Positions 8,021 to 17,275 of a DNA stretch of 64,000 nucleotides are shown piece by piece. The translations under genes and the position numbers were made by a program. Positions within the stretch are counted from its first letter, which is position 1, and each line of letters begins with the position of its first letter. Below the pieces are notes generated by a model. That model had not been told where the DNA came from and ran no database searches. It saw nothing but the letters and a program-made list of their open reading frames with translations. The stretch is taken from positions 1,612,001 to 1,676,000 of the forward strand of contig JACKPC010000001.1 in NCBI GenBank assembly GCA_024233835.1. Direction: 5' to 3'. This DNA is from Leptospiraceae bacterium (GTDB lineage Bacteria; Spirochaetota; Leptospiria; Leptospirales; Leptospiraceae).

Positions 8021-9388
8021 TTAATAGTACTCTTCGGTTTCAATATTGCTCTGGAAAATATCTTTTAAACTGGCCAGGGTTTTTCCAAAAGAAGATTTCT
8101 CATCAAGATGTTGTTTTAGAAAATTATCAATCAATTCTTTTTTATCGATTGCCATATCCACTTTGGAATCAGAGCCTTTGACATAGGCATTGAGTCGAAT
8201 GAGATCCTCGGCGGACTTGTAGGTAGAAATTAATTCTCGAATAAAGCCTGCATACATATTCTGTTCTTCCGAGACGATTTTAGGCATTACCCTCGAAATA
8301 GAACCCGGAACATCGACAGCCGGATAATGGTTTTTTTCTGCCAGAACCCTGGAAAGAACGATATGTCCATCAATAAACCCTCTGACCGCATCGGCTATCG
8401 GGTCATTCATTTCATCCGGTTCGGTCAGCACTGTATAAAACCCGGTAATGCTCCCTCCGTTTTTAGAGGTTCCGGAACGTTCAATTAAACGGGAAAGCTT
8501 GGTGAAGACACTGGCTGAATAACCTCTGGTGATGGCCGGTTCACCAAAAGAAACTGCTATTTCCCTGGCTGCCTGTGCAAAACGGGTGAGTGAGTCCATC
8601 ATAAGGTTTACATGCAGACCTTTTTCTCGAAAATACTCAGCTGCACTGGTGGCAAGCATGGCACAGTTTATCTGTTGCATTTTAGAGGAATCGGAAGTGG
8701 CCACAAAAACAACGGTTTTTACCATGGACTCAAGCCCCAGCTCGTTCTCCAGGAATTCGTTTACTTCCCGACCCCTTTCTCCAACGAGGGCTATCACGTT
8801 AACATCTGCGTTTGTGTAACGGGCAATCATACCCAGGAGAGTTGACTTACCCACACCGGAACCGGAAAAAATACCGAGTCTTTGTCCCCTACCTACTGTT
8901 AAGAGTCCATCAATGGCTCGTACTCCCGTGATAACCTTTTCCTTGATAACCGGTCTATCCAGGGGGTTAGGGGGTTCATTATCTGGAAGAACTTCCGTTT
9001 CACTGAGAATTAAACCCTTACCATCGATAGGTTTGCCATTTCCATCCAGAACTCTTCCTAAAAGCTGGTTTCCTACAGGGAGAAGTAACTTCCTGCCGGA
9101 AGAAAAAACGAAGGCACTCGGAAAAATTCCATCGAGGTCACCTAAGGGCATTAAGGCATAGCGATGGGCCTTGAAGCCTACTACCTGACACTGCAAATAG
9201 CCTCTACCTTCGGATTTCTCTACATCCATGATTTCACCTACCCTTGAATCCGGTGGTCCTTCTGAATAAATGACGTTTCCCACAACTTCCACCACCTGTC
9301 CGCTTTTCCGGATGGTTTCTGTTTTATTGAGAATCATGAGATATTTGGAAATAATATCTACTTTTTCGTTAAACTTTTTTTCTATCAT
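8021..9388 (-). CDS. fliI: Flagellum-specific ATP synthase FliI
   Basis: The protein has 455 residues. The N-terminal beta-barrel is followed by the F1-beta-like ATPase core: Walker A GSGVGKST (176-183), a GERGREVNEFLE block, Walker B region LMMDSLTRFAQAAREIA, and the GFYTVLTEPDEMNDPIAD segment. It powers export of flagellar subunits as a hexamer at the base of the periplasmic flagellum, with FliJ as central stalk. It is the first gene of the fliI-fliJ-small-flbB operon seen here. fliH, usually just upstream, is absent from the window. Confidence 0.95.
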   Translation of the reverse strand: MIEKKFNEKVDIISKYLMILNKTETIRKSGQVVEVVGNVIYSEGPPDSRVGEIMDVEKSEGRGYLQCQVVGFKAHRYALMPLGDLDGIFPSAFVFSSGRKLLLPVGNQLLGRVLDGNGKPIDGKGLILSETEVLPDNEPPNPLDRPVIKEKVITGVRAIDGLLTVGRGQRLGIFSGSGVGKSTLLGMIARYTNADVNVIALVGERGREVNEFLENELGLESMVKTVVFVATSDSSKMQQINCAMLATSAAEYFREKGLHVNLMMDSLTRFAQAAREIAVSFGEPAITRGYSASVFTKLSRLIERSGTSKNGGSITGFYTVLTEPDEMNDPIADAVRGFIDGHIVLSRVLAEKNHYPAVDVPGSISRVMPKIVSEEQNMYAGFIRELISTYKSAEDLIRLNAYVKGSDSKVDMAIDKKELIDNFLKQHLDEKSSFGKTLASLKDIFQSNIETEEYY

Positions 9389-9491
9389 GGATACGAGTTT
9401 AGTATAAAACCCCTTTCTAATAATGTCAATATCTAAGCTATTTTTTGCAATAAAATTAGAAAAAGATTTTTTATATTATGTCTTATAGTAG

Positions 9492-9511
9492 GCGAGCCAT
9501 CGGTGGTTCGC
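9492..9511. repeat. Palindromic element related to the 6526 hairpin
   Basis: GCGAGCCA and TGGTTCGC pair with one G-T mismatch around a 4-base loop, upstream of fliI and about 120 bases after the thioesterase stop. The flanking letters GTAGGCGAGCC...TTCGCTTACTT resemble those of the element at 6526 (GTAAGCGAACC...TTCGCTTGCTT), so both look like copies of one dispersed palindrome. Confidence 0.5.
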
Positions 9512-9630
9512 TTACTTCTTTGGATAAATGTATTTGCAATCAGGAATTGTACAAGCTTTTTTTTCTCGAAACTATATTTTTCAAAAATTTAAACTCTCTG
9601 TGAGCCATAGATAGCCCCTGATTTTAATAT

Positions 9631-10473
9631 TTACTTGTTTTCTATATAAGTATCAATTAATTCAAGAAATTTTTCCGGAGCACGAACCGGTCGGGATCGG
9701 GATAAGGAAACAAATAATTGTTCATCTCTCATAGATAAAAGGAGATTACCTTCCGTATCTTCAACATCTTGACGAAAATAGAATCGAATTTTATCGACGA
9801 GTTCAATCCAGGAAAAAAGTTTAATCAGAGAACCGGGTTCAGGTATTTTAAAATACTGAATTTGTCCTCCCATGAAAAAGGTAGTAGTTCCGAGAGATTG
9901 AATATTCGATATGCCTATTACTTCATTAAAAAATAAAAAACGTCCTTCTTCAAAAACTTTCCAGATAGCTGAAGGAGGGTAAGTCCAGAAGAAATTCATA
10001 TCACTGAACTTTAAATGGAAGGTATGTTCTAAACGCGAAGAAGTACCGGAAAAAAGATGGATCTTGTTTTCAAATTGTTGTTCATTATCTTCTAAATTAG
10101 ACTTTTCTAAAGAAATTGGATTCCCCGAACTATTGACGAGCTTGTCCTTATGCTTTAAGGTACAGCAGAGTTTATCGCTGTTTCCGATTATTTCGTGATT
10201 CCAGAAAATTTTACCACCGGAATAAAACTCTGCATCTGTATTTACTTTTAAAGTAACTTCTGAAAACTGCTGGTCCAAAAAACGAACTTCGGTGAATAAG
10301 GGAATTAATTGTATGTTTTCTTCAATACATTTCTCCACCGGATAAGCAAGGTCTGCTAAAATTTTATATCGACTCTCTAAACTAAAATTTTCATAGGTTC
10401 GGCTTGTGATATGCCTATTCCAATCCAATTCAAAAATCCTGGTTTGCAGATCGATTTGTTTTTGTAGTCTCAT
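9631..10473 (-). CDS. Double-hotdog acyl-CoA thioesterase-like protein
   Basis: The protein has 280 residues. The opening FELDWNRHITSRTYENF matches the YbgC/4HBT-type hotdog start, where a D-x-N/x-x-H motif begins the active-site helix. A second hotdog-like half begins near residue 140 (HTFHLKFSDMNFFWTYP, then a helix and GTTTFFMGGQIQYFK). Tandem hotdogs in one chain are common in acyl-ACP/CoA thioesterases. It starts 4 bases after the vapC stop, so it is translated from the same message. The substrate is not predictable. Confidence 0.7.
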   Translation of the reverse strand: MRLQKQIDLQTRIFELDWNRHITSRTYENFSLESRYKILADLAYPVEKCIEENIQLIPLFTEVRFLDQQFSEVTLKVNTDAEFYSGGKIFWNHEIIGNSDKLCCTLKHKDKLVNSSGNPISLEKSNLEDNEQQFENKIHLFSGTSSRLEHTFHLKFSDMNFFWTYPPSAIWKVFEEGRFLFFNEVIGISNIQSLGTTTFFMGGQIQYFKIPEPGSLIKLFSWIELVDKIRFYFRQDVEDTEGNLLLSMRDEQLFVSLSRSRPVRAPEKFLELIDTYIENK

Positions 10474-10477
10474 GGTT

Positions 10478-10870
10478 TTACTTGATTGACTTCTCTTTTA
10501 TTGGAAAAATTTGTGATATATACTTATAATCTCTATCTATATGTAAAATACTCAGGTTATGTTTTTTGGCACAGGCAGAAATGATACAATCAACAGAGTT
10601 TCTTACCGGTAAACCGCTTCTTTTACATAGTCTAAAAATGTGGATTGCTTCCTCTATAAGTTCCTCACTCAAAGGTGACTCAACCATTTTAAATTGTTTG
10701 AAGTAGGTCTTCACTTTTTGGAAAGCTTTTTCATCCCGTATACCCTGTAAAACTTCCATATAGATAGGAGGACAGATGTGGATATCTTCAAGGTTGACTA
10801 TCGTCTTAAGATCGAGCCTTGTGTCAAAACGAAAAAATTCGATCCAGATAGAAGTATCAAGTATAACCAT
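10478..10870 (-). CDS. vapC: VapC-type PIN-domain ribonuclease toxin
   Basis: The protein has 130 residues with the PIN acid residues in place: VILDTSIWIEFF (D5), YMEVLQG (E about 39), RNSVDCIISACA (D about 98) and a final IDRDY. VapC toxins cleave RNA, often initiator tRNA or the 23S sarcin-ricin loop. The ATG overlaps the vapB stop by one base (TAATG), the usual coupling of antitoxin and toxin. The gene lies inside a tight run with a thioesterase downstream and a lipase-like gene upstream. Confidence 0.9.
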   Translation of the reverse strand: MVILDTSIWIEFFRFDTRLDLKTIVNLEDIHICPPIYMEVLQGIRDEKAFQKVKTYFKQFKMVESPLSEELIEEAIHIFRLCKRSGLPVRNSVDCIISACAKKHNLSILHIDRDYKYISQIFPIKEKSIK

Positions 10871-11106
10871 TATTTCTTTTTCTTTCCTTTATCTTTCCCT
10901 ATTTTTTTCTTGGAATCTTTTCTCATAGAAGACAGGTTTCCTTCCCAGATGCCACTACCCTGAAATTCTATAATTCCATCCAGAGAGTGAACTCGAATAA
11001 ATTCTTCCAGTGCTTCATTCACTGTTGCTGAATAAGTTTTATGAGAAGATAGTTGTAAAGCTTTTTCTAAAAGTTCTTCATCTAATACCAGATTTTTTCG
11101 TTTCAT
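10870..11106 (-). CDS. vapB: VapB-type antitoxin
   Basis: About 78 residues from the ATG at 11106 (MKRKNLVLDEELLEKAL); a TTG 12 codons upstream is the alternative. The first 45 residues fit the ribbon-helix-helix VapB_antitoxin pattern seen in VapBC pairs: a short strand, then ELLEKALQLS, a turn, and TVNEALEEFIR. The C-terminus, which should wrap the toxin active site, ends in an unusually basic tail (KKKIGKDKGKKKK). It should repress its own promoter together with VapC. Confidence 0.85.
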   Translation of the reverse strand: MKRKNLVLDEELLEKALQLSSHKTYSATVNEALEEFIRVHSLDGIIEFQGSGIWEGNLSSMRKDSKKKIGKDKGKKKK

Positions 11107-11145
11107 ATTATATAATATCGGTAAAAAACTCCTGTTTGACAATAA

Positions 11146-12984
11146 TTATAAGGTTTTTATCCAATCTAAAGCATCAGTAGCGATTTGCTGAACAGTAGGT
11201 GGGTGAATAATGATTCCTAAATGTCCCTGAGGATAGCTTCGTATTTTTCTATTTTCAGATACAACCAGGTCGTTCCCGGCTATTACTGTGTCAGGAGGTG
11301 CAATCGTATCTTCTTCACCTACTATAGTAAATAGAGGTAAGGAGAAGTTAATCTGGTCTTCGGTATAATTAATTTTTTTATCGAAAGAATAAAATCCCAC
11401 ACCTTCAATTTGGGCTTTTAAGAATTGAGTTATACTCATCAAGGATTCTTTACAAAATATATCTTCGAGGGTAAGATACCATTCCGGAGAAGTTATTTGC
11501 CTGTAGCCTACGAAGTCTCTTAAGGTTAGAAGTTTTTTTCCGAGTGTAAAAGTTAAACCTTTCACCCCGGTAAGGCTATGTAAAAATTGAAATAGTTGAT
11601 TTAAACTGATAGTAGGTACAGCCGTAGAGAGTGCAGCCGAGGTGGTTCTGATGATAGCTTCTGCTACAAAGTTTTTGCCCAGAGTGCGAATTAAACCTTT
11701 TAGTAAATTAAAACCCGGTAGCCTTGACTCCACATTTACATAGGTTGGAGAGGTAATGGTAATAACGCCTTTAATTAGTTGAAAAGGATCCGGGAAAGGT
11801 CCCGGAAGTTGTTGCTCTAATATTTTTTTATAGGAACCTGTATAGAATCGAGGAATCATCCCTCCCATGCTATGTCCGATAATTACAAAACGAGCATTGG
11901 GATACTGGGTTTTAAGCCAGTCCAGGGTAATCGGAAAGTCTTCCATTATATAGTCATCGACATTCCAGTCCTCCCGTGATGACTCCGGCATAGTGCATTT
12001 AGAGCGGCCTCTTAAATCCATAGTAAATGTAGTGTAACGATATCGAAAAGCCATCTCACGGGCAAGAATGCTCATTAAGCCCCGGTTACAGAAAAAACCC
12101 GGTATCATTAAAAGGATGGTGTTTTTATTCGCAGGCTTTTCCGGCAAATAGCGCTTGAGGCTAACAGCGAAACCTTTTCGCGTGGGTATTACAAAATTTG
12201 TATCCGTACGAAACTTACAGGCGTAGCGATACGAGTATCCAACAACGGTTCTTGGTGGACAGGTGGAATAGGGTATATCAATAGAAAATACTTTTTCGTA
12301 TCGGGAATAAATATCAATGTTTTCAATGGTTCTGGCTATATCACGGGGTTCGGAGCCTGCACTGTTTTCTACTTCGAGAATAGTTGAAATAGCTTTATGG
12401 ACAGAACTTAATCTTTCGGTTAATTCTTTTCTTTCTTCGCGATTCAGGCGAAATGCGGAAACTCCCCAAAGAATGCCGAGAACCTGCTTACCGGTGGTGA
12501 TGGCAAGTCCGGTAGCTGTTTTCATAAAAGGACGTATGAAAGGTAAAAGGTGTGCGGGAAGACCTTCTCTATTTTCCAGATCTACAAATTCAATTATAGT
12601 TGAATCATCATCATTTAATAAAGCAAGACTGGCCGTATGCAGAATATGAGCAGAAATATTCCCTTTTTCATCAACAGAGGCTTTCTGAGCAGTATCTAAT
12701 ACTTGTTTTAAATAGCCGGGTGTATTTCCCTTTGCCATTCTAAGCATGGCCCGCCTGTTTACAAGAGATACAATTTGGAGATTCCGTCCGGAAAATAATT
12801 CAAAAAGTGTATAAGTATAATAGTATTTTCCATCAACAGATTGCACCCTGGCTAATAAATTGGTAAAAGCATGCCAGAGAGCTTTTATAAAGTTGATAGT
12901 ATCTTGTCGGGGAGAATTGAGGTATATTTCCTCCTCTTCGGGAAGGAATTTTGTTTCCGAAAGAAGTAAGTTTTTTTTATCCAT
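11146..12984 (-). CDS. Alpha/beta-hydrolase fold protein, lipase/esterase-like
   Basis: The protein has 612 residues. The C-terminal half (from about residue 255) is an alpha/beta hydrolase: LLMIPGFFCNRG, the TMDLRGRSKC strand, nucleophile elbow VIIGHSMGGM near 375, late acid region VGEEDTIAPPD, and a final QGHLGIIIHPP that provides the catalytic His. The N-terminal 250 residues are helical and unassigned; they may bind lipid or partners. No signal peptide is visible. Lipases and polyhydroxybutyrate-type hydrolases share this core. vapB starts about 40 bases downstream, so one transcript is possible. Confidence 0.8.
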   Translation of the reverse strand: MDKKNLLLSETKFLPEEEEIYLNSPRQDTINFIKALWHAFTNLLARVQSVDGKYYYTYTLFELFSGRNLQIVSLVNRRAMLRMAKGNTPGYLKQVLDTAQKASVDEKGNISAHILHTASLALLNDDDSTIIEFVDLENREGLPAHLLPFIRPFMKTATGLAITTGKQVLGILWGVSAFRLNREERKELTERLSSVHKAISTILEVENSAGSEPRDIARTIENIDIYSRYEKVFSIDIPYSTCPPRTVVGYSYRYACKFRTDTNFVIPTRKGFAVSLKRYLPEKPANKNTILLMIPGFFCNRGLMSILAREMAFRYRYTTFTMDLRGRSKCTMPESSREDWNVDDYIMEDFPITLDWLKTQYPNARFVIIGHSMGGMIPRFYTGSYKKILEQQLPGPFPDPFQLIKGVITITSPTYVNVESRLPGFNLLKGLIRTLGKNFVAEAIIRTTSAALSTAVPTISLNQLFQFLHSLTGVKGLTFTLGKKLLTLRDFVGYRQITSPEWYLTLEDIFCKESLMSITQFLKAQIEGVGFYSFDKKINYTEDQINFSLPLFTIVGEEDTIAPPDTVIAGNDLVVSENRKIRSYPQGHLGIIIHPPTVQQIATDALDWIKTL

Positions 12985-13109
12985 TACAATCTCCTCACTT
13001 TGCCAGACAGTAAAAGTATTCTTTCGGCTCTTAAAATGTCAACAGGGTTTTTGATTGCTTTTTATAGTTTTACTCATACAGAAAGAGTTTGATTGAAAAG
13101 TTTTTTTGT

Positions 13110-13133
13110 AGGCGAGAAAACGCTTGCTCGCCT
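13110..13133. repeat. Hairpin after asnS, possible copy of the dispersed palindrome
   Basis: AGGCGAG and CTCGCCT pair around a 10-base loop, 25 bases beyond the asnS stop and upstream of the hydrolase gene. The leading TTGTAGGCGAG resembles the start of the elements at 6526 and 9492. On the asnS strand no T-run follows, so it is not a clear Rho-independent terminator. Confidence 0.5.
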
Positions 13134-13157
13134 GTTTTATATCATTTTTAGCCAGAA

Positions 13158-14459
13158 CTAAGGATTTAAACGCTCCATCATTCTTGGGTAGGGTATACAT
13201 TCACGAACGTGCGGCAATCCGCAGATCCAGGCAAGAAGTCTTTCCAGTCCCAGTCCGAAGCCTGCATGAGGGACAGAGCCATATTTTCTTAGATCCAAAT
13301 ACCAGTCATAAGAATCTATAGGTAATTTTTCATCCTTTAATTTTTCTATAATTTTATCATAACTTTCTTCCCGTTCAGAGCCGCCTATAATTTCACCTAC
13401 TCCGTCCGGAGCGATTAAATCTGCACATAAAACGGTTTCCGAGTCATCCGGGTTTTGTTTCATGTAAAAAGCTTTAATGCTTCTCGGATAATTTTTAATA
13501 AAAACAGCTGTTTGATAGTGTGAGGTTATAATCGCTTCTCGTTCGGCATTTATATCTTCACCAAACGAAATTTGTTCTCCTTTGGACTGAAGGAGTTCAA
13601 TGGCTTCACGGTATGAAATTTGTTTAAAAGGTTTTTCTATATAACTTAATAGTTTATCAATATTAGTTTCCAATACCTGTAAATTGTGTCCTGAACGTTC
13701 AAGGGTATCACGAATAACAGTACGAACAAATTGGTCCTGAAATGCAATACTTTCTTCGTTACCGGTAAAAGCCATTTCTGCTTCTAACATCCAGAATTCG
13801 GTGAGATGTCTTCTGGTTTTACTTTTTTCTGCTCGAAAAGTTGGACCGAAGCAGTATACATTATTGTGTGCGAATATTGCAGTTTCCAAATATAATTGTC
13901 CCGTCTGAGCAAGATAGGCATTTCCTAAATCAAAGTATTTTGTCTCAAAAAGAGTGCCGGCGCTTTCCCCTATAGAACCGGTTAAGATAGGTGTATCGAT
14001 TAGAACAAAATGATTGTCATAAAAAAATTTTCGAATGGCAAAAGAAAGTTCATTTCGAACTTGAAGGATGGCAAGTTGTCGTTTAGAACGAAGCCAGAGG
14101 TGACGGTTGGTATGTAAAAAATCAACCCCGTGTTCTTTGGGGGTTATGGGATAATTATCTGATTCTCCGATGATTTCAAGCTCAGATAATAAAATCTCAA
14201 AACCGATTGGAGATTTAGCTGATTCCTGTAATTTACCCCGGATACGAATCGATGTTTCCTGTTTTAAGTTTTTACACTTTACAAACAAGTCCTCTCCGGA
14301 TTCCTTTTCGACTACTACCTGGATGATTTTCCCTGAATTCCTGACCTGAAGAAATTGTACATGATTACTTCCTCTTTTACCCTGTAGCCAGCCTTCTAAT
14401 TCAACTTCTTTTCCCGAAACTTCTTTGAGATTGTATAAACCTATCTTTGTATAGTCCAT
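13158..14459 (-). CDS. asnS: Asparagine--tRNA ligase
   Basis: The protein has 433 residues and is a class II aminoacyl-tRNA synthetase. An N-terminal OB anticodon-binding domain (VELEGWLQGKRGSNHVQFLQVR) is followed by motif 2 (FRAEKSKTRRHLTEFWMLEAEMAF) and motif 3 (GFGLGLERLLAWICGLPHVRE). The RHLTEFWMLEAE wording and the PYPRM ending point to AsnRS rather than AspRS. It charges tRNA-Asn in the cytoplasm. It is slightly shorter than the E. coli enzyme (466) but complete in all motifs. Confidence 0.93.
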   Translation of the reverse strand: MDYTKIGLYNLKEVSGKEVELEGWLQGKRGSNHVQFLQVRNSGKIIQVVVEKESGEDLFVKCKNLKQETSIRIRGKLQESAKSPIGFEILLSELEIIGESDNYPITPKEHGVDFLHTNRHLWLRSKRQLAILQVRNELSFAIRKFFYDNHFVLIDTPILTGSIGESAGTLFETKYFDLGNAYLAQTGQLYLETAIFAHNNVYCFGPTFRAEKSKTRRHLTEFWMLEAEMAFTGNEESIAFQDQFVRTVIRDTLERSGHNLQVLETNIDKLLSYIEKPFKQISYREAIELLQSKGEQISFGEDINAEREAIITSHYQTAVFIKNYPRSIKAFYMKQNPDDSETVLCADLIAPDGVGEIIGGSEREESYDKIIEKLKDEKLPIDSYDWYLDLRKYGSVPHAGFGLGLERLLAWICGLPHVRECIPYPRMMERLNP

Positions 14460-14543
14460 TACTTCATTTAACCCCGTACAATCTCTATCTGGTTTATGGA
14501 GAAAAACATCAAGCAGAAAATTTAAATATTGAAGAGATACTTT

Positions 14544-16088
14544 TTATATCCCGTATACATTTAAACTTTCTTTTCTACCTTTTACTGTAATTTCACCCAG
14601 ATGCTTTAGCCCATCTTTTTTTAGTAATTGTCCGTAAGCAGTTTCTGAAATAATGAGAGGTGATTCTAATGTTTTTGACATACCCTCCAGGCGAGAAGCC
14701 AAATTTACGGCATCACCTATTACCGTATACTCCATCCTATTTTTGGAACCTATATTACCTGCTAAGACTTCACCGGTGTGAATGCCAATACCGATTTGGA
14801 TAGATTCCAAACCTTCTATTTCTAACTGAGTATTCAGAAACTCCAATTCTTTTAACATGTCTTTTGCTGTAGTAAAGGCTGCATCGGTATAATTATTTAT
14901 TTCCATAGGAATATTGAATATTGCAAGAATAGCATCTCCTATGAATTTGTTTATCATGCCATTATTTTTAGTAATACAGACATCCATTTTTTCAAAAAAA
15001 CGATTTAAAAGCATAACGACTTCTTCGGGCTGCCTTTTCTCTGAGAAGGAGGTAAAACCTCGAATATCCGTAAATAAGATGGCTGCTTCTCTTATCTGTC
15101 CTCCGAGGTTTAAATTACCTTTTAAAAGATAATCCCGAACCCGATAATCTACAGCTTTTCCAAATACATCTTTTATATATTCTTTTTCTTTTAAACCTTC
15201 TACCATTTCATTCATAGATTCAGCTAATATACCCGTTTCATCCACGGAACGAACCGGGATTTGCACTTCAAAATCTCCCTGTTTAATCCGAAAAGCAGCT
15301 TCTTTCATTATAGTAAGCGGAGTTTTAAAAGAATAGGCAACCAAAAAACCTATGGAATAGGCTAAAACGCAGATAAAGAGAATAATAATGCTGATAGAAC
15401 CTATGATTTCGGAAAGTATAGATTCTGATACCTTGCTGACTAAAATATTAAAAAACATAAAAATAGGAAGAAGGCAAACGGAAGATACAAGTATTATAAA
15501 TTTACTATATATGGAAAGATGAATAACACCTTTCTGTCCGCTTATTTTATTATCAGGAAAATAGAACGGAAAAAGATATTTTCGACTGATAAAATCAAGT
15601 TGATAATAACTAATCGAGAAACAAAGGCTTGTAAAAATACCAACAAAGAGAACGTATCGAAGAACAAGCCAGGAAGTAAATTGTATTCCTGAAATATAGT
15701 GATCCAGAAAAGCTTGAATAAAACCGATTCCCCAGCCTGTAGTGATTAATAAGCTCAGCATGAAAGGGATATTGGCAGTTCGAGTTTTCGCTTTTTCAAA
15801 AAGAAGTCTTTCATTCGGCTGTTTGATTCCTTTTATTACAGGAATCGAATAAAGTGTAACCAGTAAACTGGGAACACTAAAACTGAGAATCGATAATAAA
15901 CCTGAAAAGTATAAGTGCCGGGTATCCTGTTTCATGTGTTCCTTAACTGCATTGTAAAAAGGATCATTTAATATAGGTACATAGAATGAATTTAAAAACG
16001 AGACAACAAATATATTGGAGCCTAAGGTTATGAAAATAATTAAAAAAGAAAGTTTGTATGCCAGTTTCTTATTACCCTGCAATTCCAT
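14544..16088 (-). CDS. Membrane-bound class III adenylate/guanylate cyclase with HAMP domain
   Basis: The protein has 514 residues. About six membrane helices (residues 12-255) form an integral sensor, then a HAMP linker (about 250-303, AFRIKQGDFEVQIPV). The cyclase homology domain runs from about 333: ILFTDIRGFTSFSE gives the first metal Asp (D341), NKFIGDAILAIF the second, and EYTVIGDAVNLASRLEG the purine/transition-state part. It should make cAMP from ATP at the inner membrane. Leptospiraceae carry many such cyclases. It is divergent from the DUF2452 gene. Confidence 0.9.
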   Translation of the reverse strand: MELQGNKKLAYKLSFLIIFITLGSNIFVVSFLNSFYVPILNDPFYNAVKEHMKQDTRHLYFSGLLSILSFSVPSLLVTLYSIPVIKGIKQPNERLLFEKAKTRTANIPFMLSLLITTGWGIGFIQAFLDHYISGIQFTSWLVLRYVLFVGIFTSLCFSISYYQLDFISRKYLFPFYFPDNKISGQKGVIHLSIYSKFIILVSSVCLLPIFMFFNILVSKVSESILSEIIGSISIIILFICVLAYSIGFLVAYSFKTPLTIMKEAAFRIKQGDFEVQIPVRSVDETGILAESMNEMVEGLKEKEYIKDVFGKAVDYRVRDYLLKGNLNLGGQIREAAILFTDIRGFTSFSEKRQPEEVVMLLNRFFEKMDVCITKNNGMINKFIGDAILAIFNIPMEINNYTDAAFTTAKDMLKELEFLNTQLEIEGLESIQIGIGIHTGEVLAGNIGSKNRMEYTVIGDAVNLASRLEGMSKTLESPLIISETAYGQLLKKDGLKHLGEITVKGRKESLNVYGI

Positions 16089-16236
16089 AATTTATCTTCC
16101 TTTTCTTAAAAAAATACTGGTCTTCAAGTAAATTGTATAAACTTGATTTGTAAACTCCAATAATTTTCTCAATCTAAAAAAGAATTGAAAAAGTCTTTTA
16201 CTTGAAGCCAGAGCGAAAAGATTATTTTTTGAAATT

Positions 16237-16674
16237 ATGAAGGAAAACGAAAATACAAATCGCCACAACAAAAAAGAACCCGTAGTAGAAAACAAGCACA
16301 GCCTTCCTTATCCTACTCGCACCCTCGATCCACCTATACGGCTTGTAGACAGAGCCAGAGAAATTGAGAGTGCAGATATGGTGATTCAGACCAGTGTAAA
16401 TTCAAGACTGGAATTAATAGCAAAACAAATTCGAAATCTACAGGACGAAGCTAAGCAAATCTTAGAACAGGCAGAATTGGACTTAGAACTTCATCGAGTA
16501 AAATGCAATTTTGAAAAGAAAGTGGGTCAGGCCATTCACCTGTATGTAAAAGACAATGGAGATAAATACTTTTCCTTACTTTCAAAAGAAGAATGGGGAA
16601 AACCTCCTCACATTTATCTTGGAACCTATATGTTAAATGCCGATAGAAGCTTTAAAAAAATAGGCGGGACTTAA
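16237..16674 (+). CDS. DUF2452 family protein
   Basis: The protein has 145 residues and no signal peptide. The sequence fits the DUF2452 pattern: LPYPTRTLDPPIRLVDRAREI near residue 24, a helical IAKQIRNLQDEAKQIL middle, then LHRVKCNFEKKVGQAIHLY and YFSLLSKEEWGKPP. The family occurs in bacteria and eukaryotes and has no known reaction; its fixed Cys-Asn-Phe and Trp-Gly positions suggest a binding pocket. It precedes msrA in the same direction, 71 bases away, and may share its transcript. Confidence 0.85.
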   Translation: MKENENTNRHNKKEPVVENKHSLPYPTRTLDPPIRLVDRAREIESADMVIQTSVNSRLELIAKQIRNLQDEAKQILEQAELDLELHRVKCNFEKKVGQAIHLYVKDNGDKYFSLLSKEEWGKPPHIYLGTYMLNADRSFKKIGGT

Positions 16675-16745
16675 AATCCGCGAAAAGCTAAAAAAATTTT
16701 CTTTATAGAACTTATTCAGGTCTAAGAAATAATCGGAGGTAGAAA

Positions 16746-17273
16746 CTGGAAAAAGCTATTTTAGGAGGAGGTTGCTTTTGGTGTATTGAAGCAATCTTTT
16801 TAGAACTCAAGGGAGTAAAAAAAGTAATTTCGGGTTATAGTGGCGGACAGCTTAAAAATCCTTCCTACGAAGAAGTTTGTACCGGGACAACGGGACATGT
16901 AGAAGTTTGTGAAATTCATTTTGAACCAAATCTTATTTCTTACGAAAAGCTTCTGGATATATTTTTTCATGTCCACGATCCCTGTTCTTTGAATCGCCAG
17001 GGGAATGATGTGGGGACTCAGTATCGTTCTATTATCATCACTCTTACAGAAGAACAAAATGTAAAAGCAAGAAGTGTAAAAGAACAGTTAGATAAATCCG
17101 GTGAATTTTCCAGGCCTCTTGTTACGGAAATAAAATCCTTTGAGACTTTTTATGAAGCAGAAGGGTATCACCAGGATTATTATAATACACACCCCGGACA
17201 GGGCTATTGTGCTTATGTCATTCAGCCCAAGTTAGAAAAATTCAGACAGAGATACAAAAGTAATTTAGAATAA
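16746..17273 (+). CDS. msrA: Peptide methionine-S-sulfoxide reductase MsrA, apparent CTG start
   Basis: The protein has 175 residues and reduces methionine-S-sulfoxide in proteins. The catalytic GCFWC (residues 9-13, Cys10) lies in the usual N-terminal place, and the rest is standard (YSGGQLKNPSYEEVCTG, VEVCEIHF, FFHVHDP, GNDVGTQYRS, YHQDYY). The frame opens after a TAG at 16740-16742 with no ATG before the catalytic motif. A CTG at 16746 lies 6 bases after GGAGG (16735-16739) and gives the expected family length. I saw no in-frame ATG in the whole gene. A GTG or TTG start further on would lose the active site. Confidence 0.88.
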   Translation: MEKAILGGGCFWCIEAIFLELKGVKKVISGYSGGQLKNPSYEEVCTGTTGHVEVCEIHFEPNLISYEKLLDIFFHVHDPCSLNRQGNDVGTQYRSIIITLTEEQNVKARSVKEQLDKSGEFSRPLVTEIKSFETFYEAEGYHQDYYNTHPGQGYCAYVIQPKLEKFRQRYKSNLE

Positions 17274-17275
17274 AG

